A DNA stretch of 64,000 nt, from NCBI GenBank assembly GCA_024643345.1, contig JAHENB010000016.1, positions 1 to 64,000 on the forward strand. Direction: 5' to 3'. Shown one piece after another: positions 54,655-63,854 of this stretch. Numbering within the stretch: the first letter of the stretch is position 1; the number at the start of each line of letters is the position of its first letter. This DNA is from Maribacter sp. (GTDB lineage Bacteria; Bacteroidota; Bacteroidia; Flavobacteriales; Flavobacteriaceae). The notes under the pieces were generated by a model, which saw nothing but the letters and a program-made list of their open reading frames with translations, was not told the DNA's origin and did no database searches. The translations under genes and the position numbers were made by a program.

Positions 54655-54670
54655 CGTCAAATAATTGACG
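54655..54670. promoter_or_regulatory. Inverted repeat in the repeat-protein/cyclase divergent region
   Basis: CGTCAA-ATAA-TTGACG, perfect 6-bp arms with 4-nt spacer, within the 264-nt gap between the divergent repeat-protein gene and the cyclase gene. Candidate operator. Confidence 0.45.
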
Positions 54671-54852
54671 ATCACAGCAACTTAATTATCATTGCGGTGT
54701 AATTCTTCAAAGGGGTCTGAAAAAATAGCCAGATTAGGTTTCATACTTCCCTTTAGGGTTTTAAATAGATGGATACTTGATTATTTTAGCTATGGTCGTT
54801 CCCTTAAACCCTTTTCAATTTAAAATACCCTTTATTTGGTTATATTTATAAT

Positions 54853-57108
54853 ATGACAAATGCCATCCATCTTTCCGCTATTCTGTTTTGTGATATAGAA
54901 GGATACACCGCTTTGATGCAAAAGGACGAAGCGAATACAATGCTTCTTTTGGATAAGTACGAGCAGACTTTGAAGAATATGGTGGAGAAGTACGGGGGAG
55001 AAATCATTAAAAACTATGGAGATGGGAGTATTTGTTTGTTTAGAAGCGCCGTGCAAATGGTGCAATGTGCCATAGAAGTTCAAAAACTATTGAGAGTATC
55101 CCCCGTGGTGCCCCTTCGTATTGGCCTCAACCTTGGCGATGTGCACCGTAAAGGGGACGATGTTTATGGTGATGCCGTCAATATTGCTTCCAGGATTGAG
55201 GATATGGGTATTGGCGGAAACATTCTTTTAACACACTCCTTATATCAGAAAGTCAAAAACCATCCTGAATTTGAATTTCGTTCTTTGGGAAAATTTTATT
55301 TCAAAAATGTGGATGAAGCGCATGAAGTTTTTGCGGTTACCAACCAAGGGATTGAGGTTCCCAAGCGGAAACAATTGGTTGGTAAATTCAAAAAAAAAGA
55401 TATCAAGGTCAAGGGTGTTTGGTTCCTTGTAATTCTTGCACTTACCGCTGTTGTTTATTTGATACAGAATAATATCCATAGCGCTTCAAAAGTGCCCTCA
55501 AATGGGGAAATTGATAAGATAGCAGTTTTGGAATTTGACAATTATACGGGGGATGATCGTTTAGACATCACTGGTAAAATGGCCGTAGATTGGATCATTC
55601 ATGGCATTACACAAAACAAGATGGGGCAGGTAATCACGCCCAAAAACATCGAAGATTACTCAAAGGTATTGGAAGCAGCCTTGGTTCCTTCCGTAAATAA
55701 TACCACGGTAACCGATTATTTAAAGCCGTCAAAAATAATTAAGGGATCATTCTACCTGAACAAGGGCCGTCTTTTGTTTCAATGCTCCATAACCGATGAA
55801 CTTATGAAGGAAACCTTGATTTCCTTCAATACGGTTGAATGCGACCCAAAATCACCATTGGATTGTATCGAAGCCCTAAAGCAAAAAATACTGGGGTATT
55901 TGATCACAGAGGATAAGAAGGGCACAAACCTTCAAGAAACCCCTCCCAATTACGAAGCCTATCAATATTTGTTGCAGGCCAAATTGGTACAATATAAAAA
56001 TGATGCGGAACACCTTCGTTTATTGGATATGGCCATTGAGGCCGACAGCAATTATTTTGAGCCGAAGACCTACAAATTGGTGTATTACTATAACAGCAAT
56101 AACTATGCAGCTTCCGACTCACTTCTAAAGGCATACAAGGGAATCGTCAAAACCAATGAGCGCCAAAGGGACCTGTTCAGTTTATATGAAGCCTTGTTAT
56201 CGGGTCATAATGGCAATGTTTATGCCTACGAACAAAAAGAATATAATTATGCGCCTTTGGACATGGAAACTAATTCGAGTATGATGACGGTTGCCCTGCA
56301 GTTCGCAAATAAACCCACGGCGGTTGACTCGATTTACAATGAAATAGACATGAAGAACATGGACCTCCCGAACTGTTCATATTGCGAAGATCGATATTAC
56401 ATTAAGGCATTGGCCGATATCGAACTTCAAAAATACGGGGAGGCCATTGCTTTGTTGAGTCGTTTTGAAAACGAAAAAGATTATAGAAAACTGAAAAAGG
56501 TACTTATTAGGGCCCATATAAAAGCGGGTGACTTTGCCGTTGCAGACAGCCTCATTTCCAACCTACAACTTACCTTGTCAGAAAAGGATTGGATAGAAAT
56601 AACACTTTTTAGCGCCCGAGACCTGCTCCTTAAAGACCAAGTAAAGAGAAGCCGCTTTTTTCTCGATAAAATAATTGGTGCCATTTCAGCTTCGGCCTAT
56701 AGCGAAGAGGTTGAATACCAGGAGATGCTGGTGGAAAGCCTATTTCTTAGCGAAGACTTTACCAGGACCCAAATTGCACTTGAAAAATTATTGCAAATGC
56801 ATCCGGATCTAATATACCCTAGCGCCCTTTTGGCCATTTGCTATCAAAAAGAAGGGAAAAATGAAGAGGCTGAAAAACAACTGAAGAATTTGGAAGCTTT
56901 GAGGGGCCCCTATCAGTACGGTAGTGTAGACTATGCCCTTGCCCAGTATTATGCGGCTATCGGCGATGAGAACAACACCATTAAAAACTTGATCAAGGCC
57001 GTTGCGGCAGGTCGCTGGTACGATACCACTTCCTTTCAAAACGATCCTTTGCTAAAAAAATATATTTCTACGCCCTCATTTAAAAATATCATGAATTACT
57101 GGAACTGA
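54853..57108 (+). CDS. Class III nucleotide cyclase (predicted adenylate cyclase) with TM and TPR region
   Basis: A 751-residue protein. The N-terminal cyclase domain (~1-165) has every catalytic residue: metal Asp14 (LFCDIEGYT) and Asp57 (NYGDGS), purine-selecting Lys53 and Asp103 (adenine-type), transition-state Asn110 and Arg114 (DAVNIASRIE). One transmembrane helix follows (~189-206, VWFLVILALTAVVYLI), then a region beginning IDKIAVLEFDNYTGDDRLD, an FN-like integral domain common in such cyclases, and TPR-like repeats (~370-750). The catalytic part is thus cytoplasmic and the TPR part periplasmic, or the reverse of a sensor. The caspase gene follows after 78 nt in the same direction. Confidence 0.9.
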   Translation: MTNAIHLSAILFCDIEGYTALMQKDEANTMLLLDKYEQTLKNMVEKYGGEIIKNYGDGSICLFRSAVQMVQCAIEVQKLLRVSPVVPLRIGLNLGDVHRKGDDVYGDAVNIASRIEDMGIGGNILLTHSLYQKVKNHPEFEFRSLGKFYFKNVDEAHEVFAVTNQGIEVPKRKQLVGKFKKKDIKVKGVWFLVILALTAVVYLIQNNIHSASKVPSNGEIDKIAVLEFDNYTGDDRLDITGKMAVDWIIHGITQNKMGQVITPKNIEDYSKVLEAALVPSVNNTTVTDYLKPSKIIKGSFYLNKGRLLFQCSITDELMKETLISFNTVECDPKSPLDCIEALKQKILGYLITEDKKGTNLQETPPNYEAYQYLLQAKLVQYKNDAEHLRLLDMAIEADSNYFEPKTYKLVYYYNSNNYAASDSLLKAYKGIVKTNERQRDLFSLYEALLSGHNGNVYAYEQKEYNYAPLDMETNSSMMTVALQFANKPTAVDSIYNEIDMKNMDLPNCSYCEDRYYIKALADIELQKYGEAIALLSRFENEKDYRKLKKVLIRAHIKAGDFAVADSLISNLQLTLSEKDWIEITLFSARDLLLKDQVKRSRFFLDKIIGAISASAYSEEVEYQEMLVESLFLSEDFTRTQIALEKLLQMHPDLIYPSALLAICYQKEGKNEEAEKQLKNLEALRGPYQYGSVDYALAQYYAAIGDENNTIKNLIKAVAAGRWYDTTSFQNDPLLKKYISTPSFKNIMNYWN

Positions 57109-57186
57109 TTTACCGAATGGATTGGAAGAATACCGTTGCTTTTTTCGGAAAGAAATCATTAACTCTAAATACTTTTCTAAGATACC

Positions 57187-59478
57187 ATGAGTCTACTTAA
57201 AAATGCACATGCCCTGATCATTGGAACGGAATACGATGATGACTTGAATACCATCGGTGATGCCGAAGATATCGCCAGTATCCTTACCGACCCATCATTG
57301 GCTGGCTATCCCCCGAAGAATGTGACCTTGCTTACCGGTAGTAAAGCGGATCGGAAAGGGATTTTAAACGCCTTTGATGCCCTCATCGAGAAAACAGATG
57401 AATCTTCATCTGTTTTCTTATACTATTCTGGCCATGGCGGCGTGTACACTTATGAAGAGACCGGGGAAAGGGTTTTCTATTTTTGTCCTTATGGATTCGG
57501 TATGGAGCCCCAGATCACCATTGAAGAAGCTGAAAAGGTATGGTTGAAAGCGGATGAAGTAAAGCAGAAAATAAGCGCCCTCAAGTCCAAAAGATTGATC
57601 TTCTTTTTAGACTGTTGCCATTCGACGGGAATGACTTTTTCAGGTTTCACCCCAGGTGGAAATACTTCTTCAAAAACTAAAAAGGGCGGTGCCAAACGCA
57701 AAACGGAAAAATTCACCAAGGCATCCGGGCTGGCCCAAAAGATCGATAATGAACGGGGCATTTCCATTGTCGCCTCTTGTAAAGAAGACCAGGAATCGTA
57801 TCAAATTGATGATAGAAACAGTGTGTTTACCAGTTTCTTATTAGATGCCCTGAAAGGAAAGCACCGGACCGATTTTAAAGATCCCTATATCCGTATTATG
57901 GAGGTTTCAAGTTATTTGTTCAGTGCCATTCCCCCTTATGTAAAAGAGGCGGCAGCAGCCTGTGACCCCCCTTTAAACATTGCCCAGGAGCCTTATGTGA
58001 ATTTTGAGTTGTACGATAATTTTATCCTGAGCCAGGTTCCTAAAGCGGTACAGGAAGAACTGGTTTTGTCAAATCCGGAGTCGGCAACCGTCGAACGGGC
58101 GAAAGGTCCAAAAGAAGTAAAGACCATTTTCAGGGAGACCCCCGGGGCCAATAATTTACTGCTCTTTATCCATGGTTTCTCTGGAGAAGCCGGGGATACG
58201 TTTGGTAAAATCCCGGATTTTCTAATGTCAGATACCCGTATGGACGGTTGGGATATGAAGCCCTTTGGCTATTCACAATTTGTGACCCCGGAAATGGGGA
58301 AGGATATCTGGGCGGGAATTGGGGATATTGATAGAATTTCAGAATATCTATGTACCTCCGTAAAATACAAGTTTGAAAAATATGATCGGATCGCCATTGT
58401 GGCCCATAGTCTGGGCGGATTGATCGCACAAAGGGCAATATTGGATTTTAAAGAGGAATTTCGCTCTAAGGTTTCCCATATCATCTTGCTGTGTACCCCT
58501 AGTAACGGAATAGAACCTGAGAAGCTCAATAAACTATGGAATACCAAATACCAGGAGATGAGCAGTGAAGGGCATTTCATCACCAATTTGCGGAAAGACT
58601 GGCAAGATCGTTTTCCAAAGCTATTCCCTTTTACCAAGCTAAAGGTGGCGGCCGCCACGGATGACGAGTTCGTGACACCCCATTCTTGTTTTGACCCGTT
58701 CGACAAAGAATGCCAGGTTATGCTTAGCGGGAAACATTTGGGCGCAGTAAAGCCCATTGATGAAAGCGATAGCTGTTACCGGCTGATATTGAGCTCCTTA
58801 ACGGAAAGCGAATCTTTTGAGAACTATACCAATAAGGAAGAAATCAATATAGCCCTGGGAAAATACGATGCGGTAGTCAAGAAATTAATGCCCATGATGG
58901 ACCTTTTGGATGAAAATGGTCTCAAACAGCTCATTTTTGCCTTGGAAGGTTTGGACAGGCGGGAAGACGCCCTTAAAATTCTTGAATCGCACCCAAAAGC
59001 CAATGAGGCAACGGATCTAATGGGAATCATCGGGGGAAGATACAAACGGGCCTATCTTAGGTTCCCGACCGTGAAGGATGGCGAGACGGCATACGTATAT
59101 TACAGTATCGCACTTGAAAAGTCGCTCGCAAATGAAAATTATGAACAAATATACTATCATGCCATCAACCTCGCATTTTTAAGTCTGGTGGTAGAACAAG
59201 ACAAGGTCGAGATGAAGAAATATGCACAGCAAGCCTTGGATGCCGCTGAGAAATCGGGAGACGATCTGTGGAAAATAGCGACAGTTGCGGAGGCACGGAT
59301 GTATTTGGGGGACATGGAAAAAGCAAGGGTAAATTATGGGAAAGCTGCTGAAATGGCTGGTATTCGCGAAAAAATATCCATACATCTCAATGCCTATGCA
59401 GGATATACCACTTTGATGAAATCTAATAGTCCACAAGATGAATTCATCCTGTTTCTAAAAGATCATTTTTTAGCCTAA
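57187..59478 (+). CDS. Caspase-like (C14) peptidase fused to alpha/beta-hydrolase and TPR region
   Basis: A 763-residue cytosolic multidomain protein. The caspase/metacaspase domain (~5-280) has His83 (YYSGHGG) and the D-x-C-H-S motif DCCHST with catalytic Cys144. Between the subunit halves is a basic loop (~160-176, SSKTKKGGAKRKTEKF), the usual place for autoprocessing. An alpha/beta-hydrolase (~320-535) follows: oxyanion region LLLFIHGFSG, nucleophile Ser408 in AHSLGG, likely acid Asp492/493 and His517. The C-terminal ~220 residues are TPR-like helices. Metacaspase-type enzymes prefer Lys/Arg sites. Combination of protease and lipase/esterase with a cyclase and a SLATT protein suggests an inducible cell-death module (inference). 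Confidence 0.88.
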   Translation: MSLLKNAHALIIGTEYDDDLNTIGDAEDIASILTDPSLAGYPPKNVTLLTGSKADRKGILNAFDALIEKTDESSSVFLYYSGHGGVYTYEETGERVFYFCPYGFGMEPQITIEEAEKVWLKADEVKQKISALKSKRLIFFLDCCHSTGMTFSGFTPGGNTSSKTKKGGAKRKTEKFTKASGLAQKIDNERGISIVASCKEDQESYQIDDRNSVFTSFLLDALKGKHRTDFKDPYIRIMEVSSYLFSAIPPYVKEAAAACDPPLNIAQEPYVNFELYDNFILSQVPKAVQEELVLSNPESATVERAKGPKEVKTIFRETPGANNLLLFIHGFSGEAGDTFGKIPDFLMSDTRMDGWDMKPFGYSQFVTPEMGKDIWAGIGDIDRISEYLCTSVKYKFEKYDRIAIVAHSLGGLIAQRAILDFKEEFRSKVSHIILLCTPSNGIEPEKLNKLWNTKYQEMSSEGHFITNLRKDWQDRFPKLFPFTKLKVAAATDDEFVTPHSCFDPFDKECQVMLSGKHLGAVKPIDESDSCYRLILSSLTESESFENYTNKEEINIALGKYDAVVKKLMPMMDLLDENGLKQLIFALEGLDRREDALKILESHPKANEATDLMGIIGGRYKRAYLRFPTVKDGETAYVYYSIALEKSLANENYEQIYYHAINLAFLSLVVEQDKVEMKKYAQQALDAAEKSGDDLWKIATVAEARMYLGDMEKARVNYGKAAEMAGIREKISIHLNAYAGYTTLMKSNSPQDEFILFLKDHFLA

Positions 59479-59499
59479 TCCTCAAAATATCAGCTGTTC

Positions 59500-59724
59500 A
59501 TGCGCACCTTTACATCAGATCAAATTCCAGAACTTGATTTTAGCAAGGCCATTAAAAAGCCCATTCCCGTTAGCTGCGCCCAAGTTATGGAACCGTTTCA
59601 GGTAGAAACCATGGAAGGGCTTATGCAGGGCAAGTCGGGCGACTGGTTGATGGTCGGCATCAATGGGGAAATGTACCCTATTGATGATGAAATCTTTAGA
59701 AAGACCTATGAACTTTTGGGCTAG
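59500..59724 (+). CDS. Small protein with GDWL-GE-YPI-TYE module
   Basis: A 74-residue soluble protein 21 nt after the caspase gene. The C-terminal half, GDWLMVGINGEMYPIDDEIF followed by RKTYELL, resembles a short module I recall from many bacterial and phage proteins (PGDYLV-x-GE-x-YP-x-F-x-x-TYE). Function unknown; adjacency suggests it is a regulator or accessory of the caspase fusion. Confidence 0.7.
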   Translation: MRTFTSDQIPELDFSKAIKKPIPVSCAQVMEPFQVETMEGLMQGKSGDWLMVGINGEMYPIDDEIFRKTYELLG

Positions 59725-59787
59725 TACTGTTAACTTCAACCCATCTAATTTTAAAAGTTTAAAATCATAACGACCCTAAGGCGTTTT

Positions 59788-60252
59788 TCACTGCGCAGCA
59801 TTTTCATTGCTGTTTACGACCTGTTGCCATTGTGAATTCTCGCTTCGCATTAGATTCTCTATGTTCATAACGAACAATTTAAAGGAAGCTTCTCCTTTAT
59901 CATAAGGACTGGTTTCCGTGATGAACAATATTTTTTCACGTTGCAGGGCCTCTGCAATCAGTCTGTAGGTAGCCCATTTTTCCTGAAACTTCAATAAAGC
60001 CGAAATTCCTGTTGTGACTGCTGTAAATACACCTAAACCAGCAATGGTATATGGAAGCCAAACCACATTTTCGCCATCGGTATTCCCGTTGCAATCACTG
60101 CTTATCAAACCGGTAAAAAAGGGAATCAAAGCAGAAAATGTTATGATAAGGCCATTCGACCATAAATGATATTTTTTGTTGATACCGCTTTTTCTGCCAT
60201 ACCATGCAATTTGCTCATCTACCCGATCTTTAAGGTAATCTTCCTGGTTCAT
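59788..60252 (-). CDS. DUF4231 (SLATT-like) two-helix membrane protein
   Basis: A 154-residue protein: N-terminal amphipathic YLKDRVDEQIAWYGRKSGINKKYHLW, two transmembrane helices (~31-50 LIITFSALIPFFTGLI; ~66-88 LPYTIAGLGVFTAVTTGISALL), then FQEKWATYRLIAEALQREKILFITETSPY and KLFVMNIENLMRSENSQW. This is the DUF4231 pattern, which belongs to the SLATT superfamily that has been predicted to form membrane pores as effectors in nucleotide-dependent conflict systems. Convergent with the caspase operon, 63 nt from the small protein. Confidence 0.88.
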   Translation of the reverse strand: MNQEDYLKDRVDEQIAWYGRKSGINKKYHLWSNGLIITFSALIPFFTGLISSDCNGNTDGENVVWLPYTIAGLGVFTAVTTGISALLKFQEKWATYRLIAEALQREKILFITETSPYDKGEASFKLFVMNIENLMRSENSQWQQVVNSNENAAQ

Positions 60253-60486
60253 ATACCCGTAGTGTTAAGAAAGTGAATAACCCTAGTCAGAGCCGTCAAT
60301 TAACGACCCTCAAGATAGCTAAAATATTCAAATTGCAGCCATTTTGAAATGCCCGCCATTCAATGGCAGTTTTAAATCGAAAGATTTGACCGAACATGAA
60401 ATCTCGGAGATTTTGCGTTTAAATCATAGGTTTTAATGAAACGATATTCTTAATATTGGTGATTGCTAAGAAACAGTCAGATTCCA

Positions 60487-61404
60487 ATGGGGAAACCTTA
60501 TAATACCACACTTGTTGTACTTGCTTTTTTTGCCATCTATGCCATTTGGGGCTCGACCTACCTGCTCAACAAAATAGCGGTAATGGAACTGCCCCCTTTT
60601 ATGCTGGCCGCCATACGATTCATCGTTGCGGGCATTTTAATTTTTCTTTTGTGCAAGGCATTGGGTATCGGTGTCACCATTACAAAAAAACAGCTCCTCA
60701 ACACAATAATCGCAGGTTTTTTGTTCCTGACTTTTGGCAATGGGGTGGTGGTTTGGGCGCTCAAATATGTCGACAGTGGTTTTGCAGCCCTGGAGATCTC
60801 CGCGCAACCACTTGTGGTACTTTTGTTAATGCGGGTGCTCGAGGGTAAAAAAATCCAAACCATGTCGGTCATTGGGGTATTGCTGGGCATTGTCGGGATT
60901 TATCTGCTTGTAAGCCAAAAACAAATTGTGACACAGGAAGGTTCCATTACAGGGATGATCATGATTTTTTTATGTATGATCAGTTGGGGCTATGGCAGTT
61001 TATTCGTGGCCAAAGCCGACCTCCCCTCCAATTTCTTTGTCAATACGGGTTATCAAATGTTTACTGGGGGCATCATGCTATTGATGGCCAGCTTTTTGTT
61101 CGGTGAAAAATGGAGTTCACCTATGGCTTGGAGCAGTCCTGTACAATATTCCATGCTGTTGTTGATCTTATTCGGAAGTATCGTGGCCTTCACTTCCTTT
61201 AACTATCTCTTAAAAGTGATTTCCCCCGAAAAAGTGGCCACTTCTACCTACGTGAATCCCATTATTGCACTGTTGTTGGGATGGTATTTTCTAAACGAAC
61301 AGATTACTTTACAATCTATTGTGGCCGCAATTGTACTCCTCACAGGGGTTTATTTCATCAATACCAAGAAGAAATTGGTCTTATTTGCCCGATTCTCGAG
61401 ATAA
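60487..61404 (+). CDS. EamA/DMT-family transporter
   Basis: A 305-residue membrane protein with ten predicted helices in two EamA halves. The first opens with FFAIYAIWGSTYLLNKIAV and PPFMLAAIRFIVAG, the second with ISWGYGSLFVAK; FNYLLKVISPEKVATSTYVNPIIALLLGWYFLNEQI is the conserved end of the second repeat. Exports amino acids or similar metabolites in related proteins; substrate unknown. ATG 60487 chosen over a TTG at 60463. Confidence 0.9.
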   Translation: MGKPYNTTLVVLAFFAIYAIWGSTYLLNKIAVMELPPFMLAAIRFIVAGILIFLLCKALGIGVTITKKQLLNTIIAGFLFLTFGNGVVVWALKYVDSGFAALEISAQPLVVLLLMRVLEGKKIQTMSVIGVLLGIVGIYLLVSQKQIVTQEGSITGMIMIFLCMISWGYGSLFVAKADLPSNFFVNTGYQMFTGGIMLLMASFLFGEKWSSPMAWSSPVQYSMLLLILFGSIVAFTSFNYLLKVISPEKVATSTYVNPIIALLLGWYFLNEQITLQSIVAAIVLLTGVYFINTKKKLVLFARFSR

Positions 61405-61442
61405 TCTTCAAGAATTTATAAGTCATATTGCCTGGACAAACA

Positions 61443-62042
61443 TCAATCTTTATTGAGCGCTTCCATTAGCTGTTCATAGTTTTCTAGGGTTGTGTACAAT
61501 CTTCCCCCAAGATTTACAATGGGCTGGACAATAGAATCGATTGGATTTGAAAATGAATCGCCCAATTGGTCCCTAATCTCAGGATGTTCACTTAATTTAA
61601 GGGCTTTGTATAGATAGTTGCTTCGCTCCAATGGTTGAACAATGCTATCGCAGCTTACACAGCCATCGGTGATATAGACCATAATCGACTTTTTAGGCGG
61701 GATTTTTATCCGTTCGGCGGGAACCTTTAAGGAACGGCTCGATAGGCTATCGTTCACCACCAGATCATGTTGGTAAGTTGGTTTTTTGCCCCTGATTAAA
61801 ATGATGGTCTTTAAATGTACTTTTGACGCGGCCGGTACTCTTATCAGGCGAGGCCTACCCTGGCTTTGCCGAAAATTCGTGCCGGTGATGTTGAACATCA
61901 CGTCGTAATCTTTTTCATTTTCATTGACTGCATAGAAAGCTAGGCGATTTGGGATATCCTTAGTTTCGATCTTTATGGGCTTATCCTGGGCGCCTATTTG
62001 TATCACGACGAACATCAGGAGCAATGTTATTTTCTTTATCAT
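61443..62042 (-). CDS. Secreted protein with thioredoxin-like CxxC segment
   Basis: A 199-residue protein with a signal peptide (MIKKITLLLMFVVIQIGAQ). A beta-sandwich-like N-terminal part (~20-110) precedes MVYITDGCVSCDSIVQPL, a C-V-S-C glutaredoxin/thioredoxin-style motif, with a following helix and RLYTTLENYEQLMEAL. A periplasmic redox role is plausible; exact family not recognised. The ATG at 62042 keeps the signal peptide. Confidence 0.65.
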   Translation of the reverse strand: MIKKITLLLMFVVIQIGAQDKPIKIETKDIPNRLAFYAVNENEKDYDVMFNITGTNFRQSQGRPRLIRVPAASKVHLKTIILIRGKKPTYQHDLVVNDSLSSRSLKVPAERIKIPPKKSIMVYITDGCVSCDSIVQPLERSNYLYKALKLSEHPEIRDQLGDSFSNPIDSIVQPIVNLGGRLYTTLENYEQLMEALNKD

Positions 62043-62220
62043 AATGGTTTTTGCACGTTTTGGGAAAGATAGCAAATAGTGGCACGGATTGCCTGAAATT
62101 ACCCGGGAAATGCCCTAAAAGAAGATGAAAGCCACGCTAACCAAAGATTGGTCTTAGAAATAATATGACTTTAAATCTGTTTACGGCAAATACCGGTTTT
62201 GAAAAAGAGTTTTCCGTACC

Positions 62221-62252
62221 TTGGATAGGTTCACCCCTAAATTATAACTTTG
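62221..62252 (+). promoter_or_regulatory. Bacteroidota-type promoter candidate
   Basis: TTG (62221) and TAACTTTG (62245-62252) fit the -33 TTG / -7 TAnnTTTG consensus with a 21-nt gap, about 85 nt before the methyltransferase start. Confidence 0.5.
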
Positions 62253-62337
62253 CCTTTGTTGCAAAAAAATGCTGGACTGGAATCATTTTAACTTCCAATT
62301 GATTTGAGGTTACCGCTATTGGCCGTATTTTAGAACT

Positions 62338-63003
62338 ATGGTATTCGGAAGATTTATTTTTATGCTTTGCTTGACTTTATTGATGGGCTACCCAACGTTG
62401 GCCCAATACACTTCCGATGACTGGGAAGATCGAGATCAATGGATGAGGGTATCTACCCTTATGGAATTTGCCGAAGTGGGTGAAGGGGACCAAGTTGCCG
62501 ATGTGGGCTGTCATGAAGGTTATCTTACATTTCATTTGTCTAAAAAAGTGGGTGTTCTTGGAAAGGTTTTTGCCGTTGATGTGGTGTCATCCCGATTAGA
62601 CCATGTAAAGGCGCTTGCCAAGGAAAAAAGGATAGGGAACATAAAGGTGGTTTTGGGCGATTACGACAATCCCAATCTGCCGGTAGGGCAGTTGGATGCC
62701 GTTTTTGTAGTGGACACCTATCACGAAATTGAAGATTATCTTGAAGTATTGTCGCATATAAAAACGGCTCTGAAACCGAGAGGACGATTGCTCATTCTGG
62801 AAAAATTGAAAGACTTTGCTAAAGGTAAAAGCAGGGAATCACAAGCTGCCTCGCATACATTGTCATCGGAATATGTTAAGAAAGAACTAGAGCGAAGCGG
62901 ATTTGAAGTGGTCAAGCAAGATCTAGATTTTGGGACTTGGAACCATGAACCGGGGAAACAAATGTGGGCGTTGGTTGCAATCGCCTTGGATAATGGGAAA
63001 TAA
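62338..63003 (+). CDS. Class I SAM-dependent methyltransferase with signal peptide
   Basis: A 221-residue protein. Rossmann methyltransferase motifs: VADVGCHEGYLTFHLSKKVG (motif I), VFAVDVVSSRLDHVK (motif II Asp), VVLGDYDNP, DAVFVVDTYHEIEDY and LKPRGRLLILEKL. It begins with MVFGRFIFMLCLTLLMGYPTLAQ, a clear signal peptide, which is odd because SAM is cytosolic. The substrate is not evident. TYHE-I and the terminal GTWNHEPGKQMWALVAIAL resemble exported methyltransferases seen in other Bacteroidota. Confidence 0.85.
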   Translation: MVFGRFIFMLCLTLLMGYPTLAQYTSDDWEDRDQWMRVSTLMEFAEVGEGDQVADVGCHEGYLTFHLSKKVGVLGKVFAVDVVSSRLDHVKALAKEKRIGNIKVVLGDYDNPNLPVGQLDAVFVVDTYHEIEDYLEVLSHIKTALKPRGRLLILEKLKDFAKGKSRESQAASHTLSSEYVKKELERSGFEVVKQDLDFGTWNHEPGKQMWALVAIALDNGK

Positions 63004-63260
63004 ATGCCAATGCAGCATATAAAAGGGGGCTTTTTCGCGACAATTGGCCATTCTTCGATCAATACCATAAAAAGCTTCTTGAAAATTAAAGCGGAAGCCT
63101 TATCTTCGTAAACGATTAAGGCAATGTCCTTGGTGCTTTACTACGATCGCTTTGGCTAAATATTACGTAAACCCGGTTTACTTTTTTCTATTCCATATCA
63201 TTCGTAAAGTAGGTTTCAAGGTTGCTTTAACATCACTAAAAAGTATATTTAAACAAACGA

Positions 63261-63716
63261 ATGGCAAAATCGCAACAGACTTATAACAAGACCGAAAAAG
63301 AGAAGCAAAGACGCAAGAAACGGGAAGAAAAGGAAAAGAAAAAAATTGCACGAAAGGCTGAGGCCAAGGCAAGTGGGGGAGGCATACAATTTGCTTATGT
63401 AGACCACGACGGTAACCTAACGGATACGCCCCCCGATCCGTCCAAAAAAATTAAGGTCGACGCCGAGAGCATTATCTTGGGCATTCCAAAAAAGGAAGAG
63501 GGCGATGTCGAGGAATTTGACCCGATTCGCAACGGGAAGGTATCTTTCTTTGACCATTCAAAAGGTTTCGGATTCATCATCGACACAGAAAACAACGAAA
63601 AGTACTTCACCCATGTCAGCGGTTTAATCGATAGTATCGAGGAAAACGACAAGGTAAGTTTTGAATTGGAAAAAGGAAATCGCGGCATGAACGCGGTAAG
63701 GGTCAAAAGAATATAA
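63261..63716 (+). CDS. Cold-shock-domain protein with long basic N-terminal extension
   Basis: A 151-residue protein. The last ~65 residues are a cold-shock domain: GKVSFFDHSKGFGFI (RNP1 KGFGFI), an RNP2-like FTHVSGL, and VSFELEKGNRGMNAVRVKRI. Residues ~1-40 are a Lys/Glu/Arg coiled-coil-like tract (EKEKQRRKKREEKEKKKIAR), followed by an acidic linker. Nucleic-acid chaperone function is expected; this extended form is common in Flavobacteriia. Confidence 0.9.
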   Translation: MAKSQQTYNKTEKEKQRRKKREEKEKKKIARKAEAKASGGGIQFAYVDHDGNLTDTPPDPSKKIKVDAESIILGIPKKEEGDVEEFDPIRNGKVSFFDHSKGFGFIIDTENNEKYFTHVSGLIDSIEENDKVSFELEKGNRGMNAVRVKRI

Positions 63717-63854
63717 ACCTAACAAGAGGACCAAATAATCCTTCTTGTATTCCTGCCCATTAAATTTATATCTGCAAGCCACGGTTTCGATTTGTTTGAT
63801 TTATTGTTTGACAATAAAGTGATATCTTCGATGGGAACCTGCAACGCATTTCAA

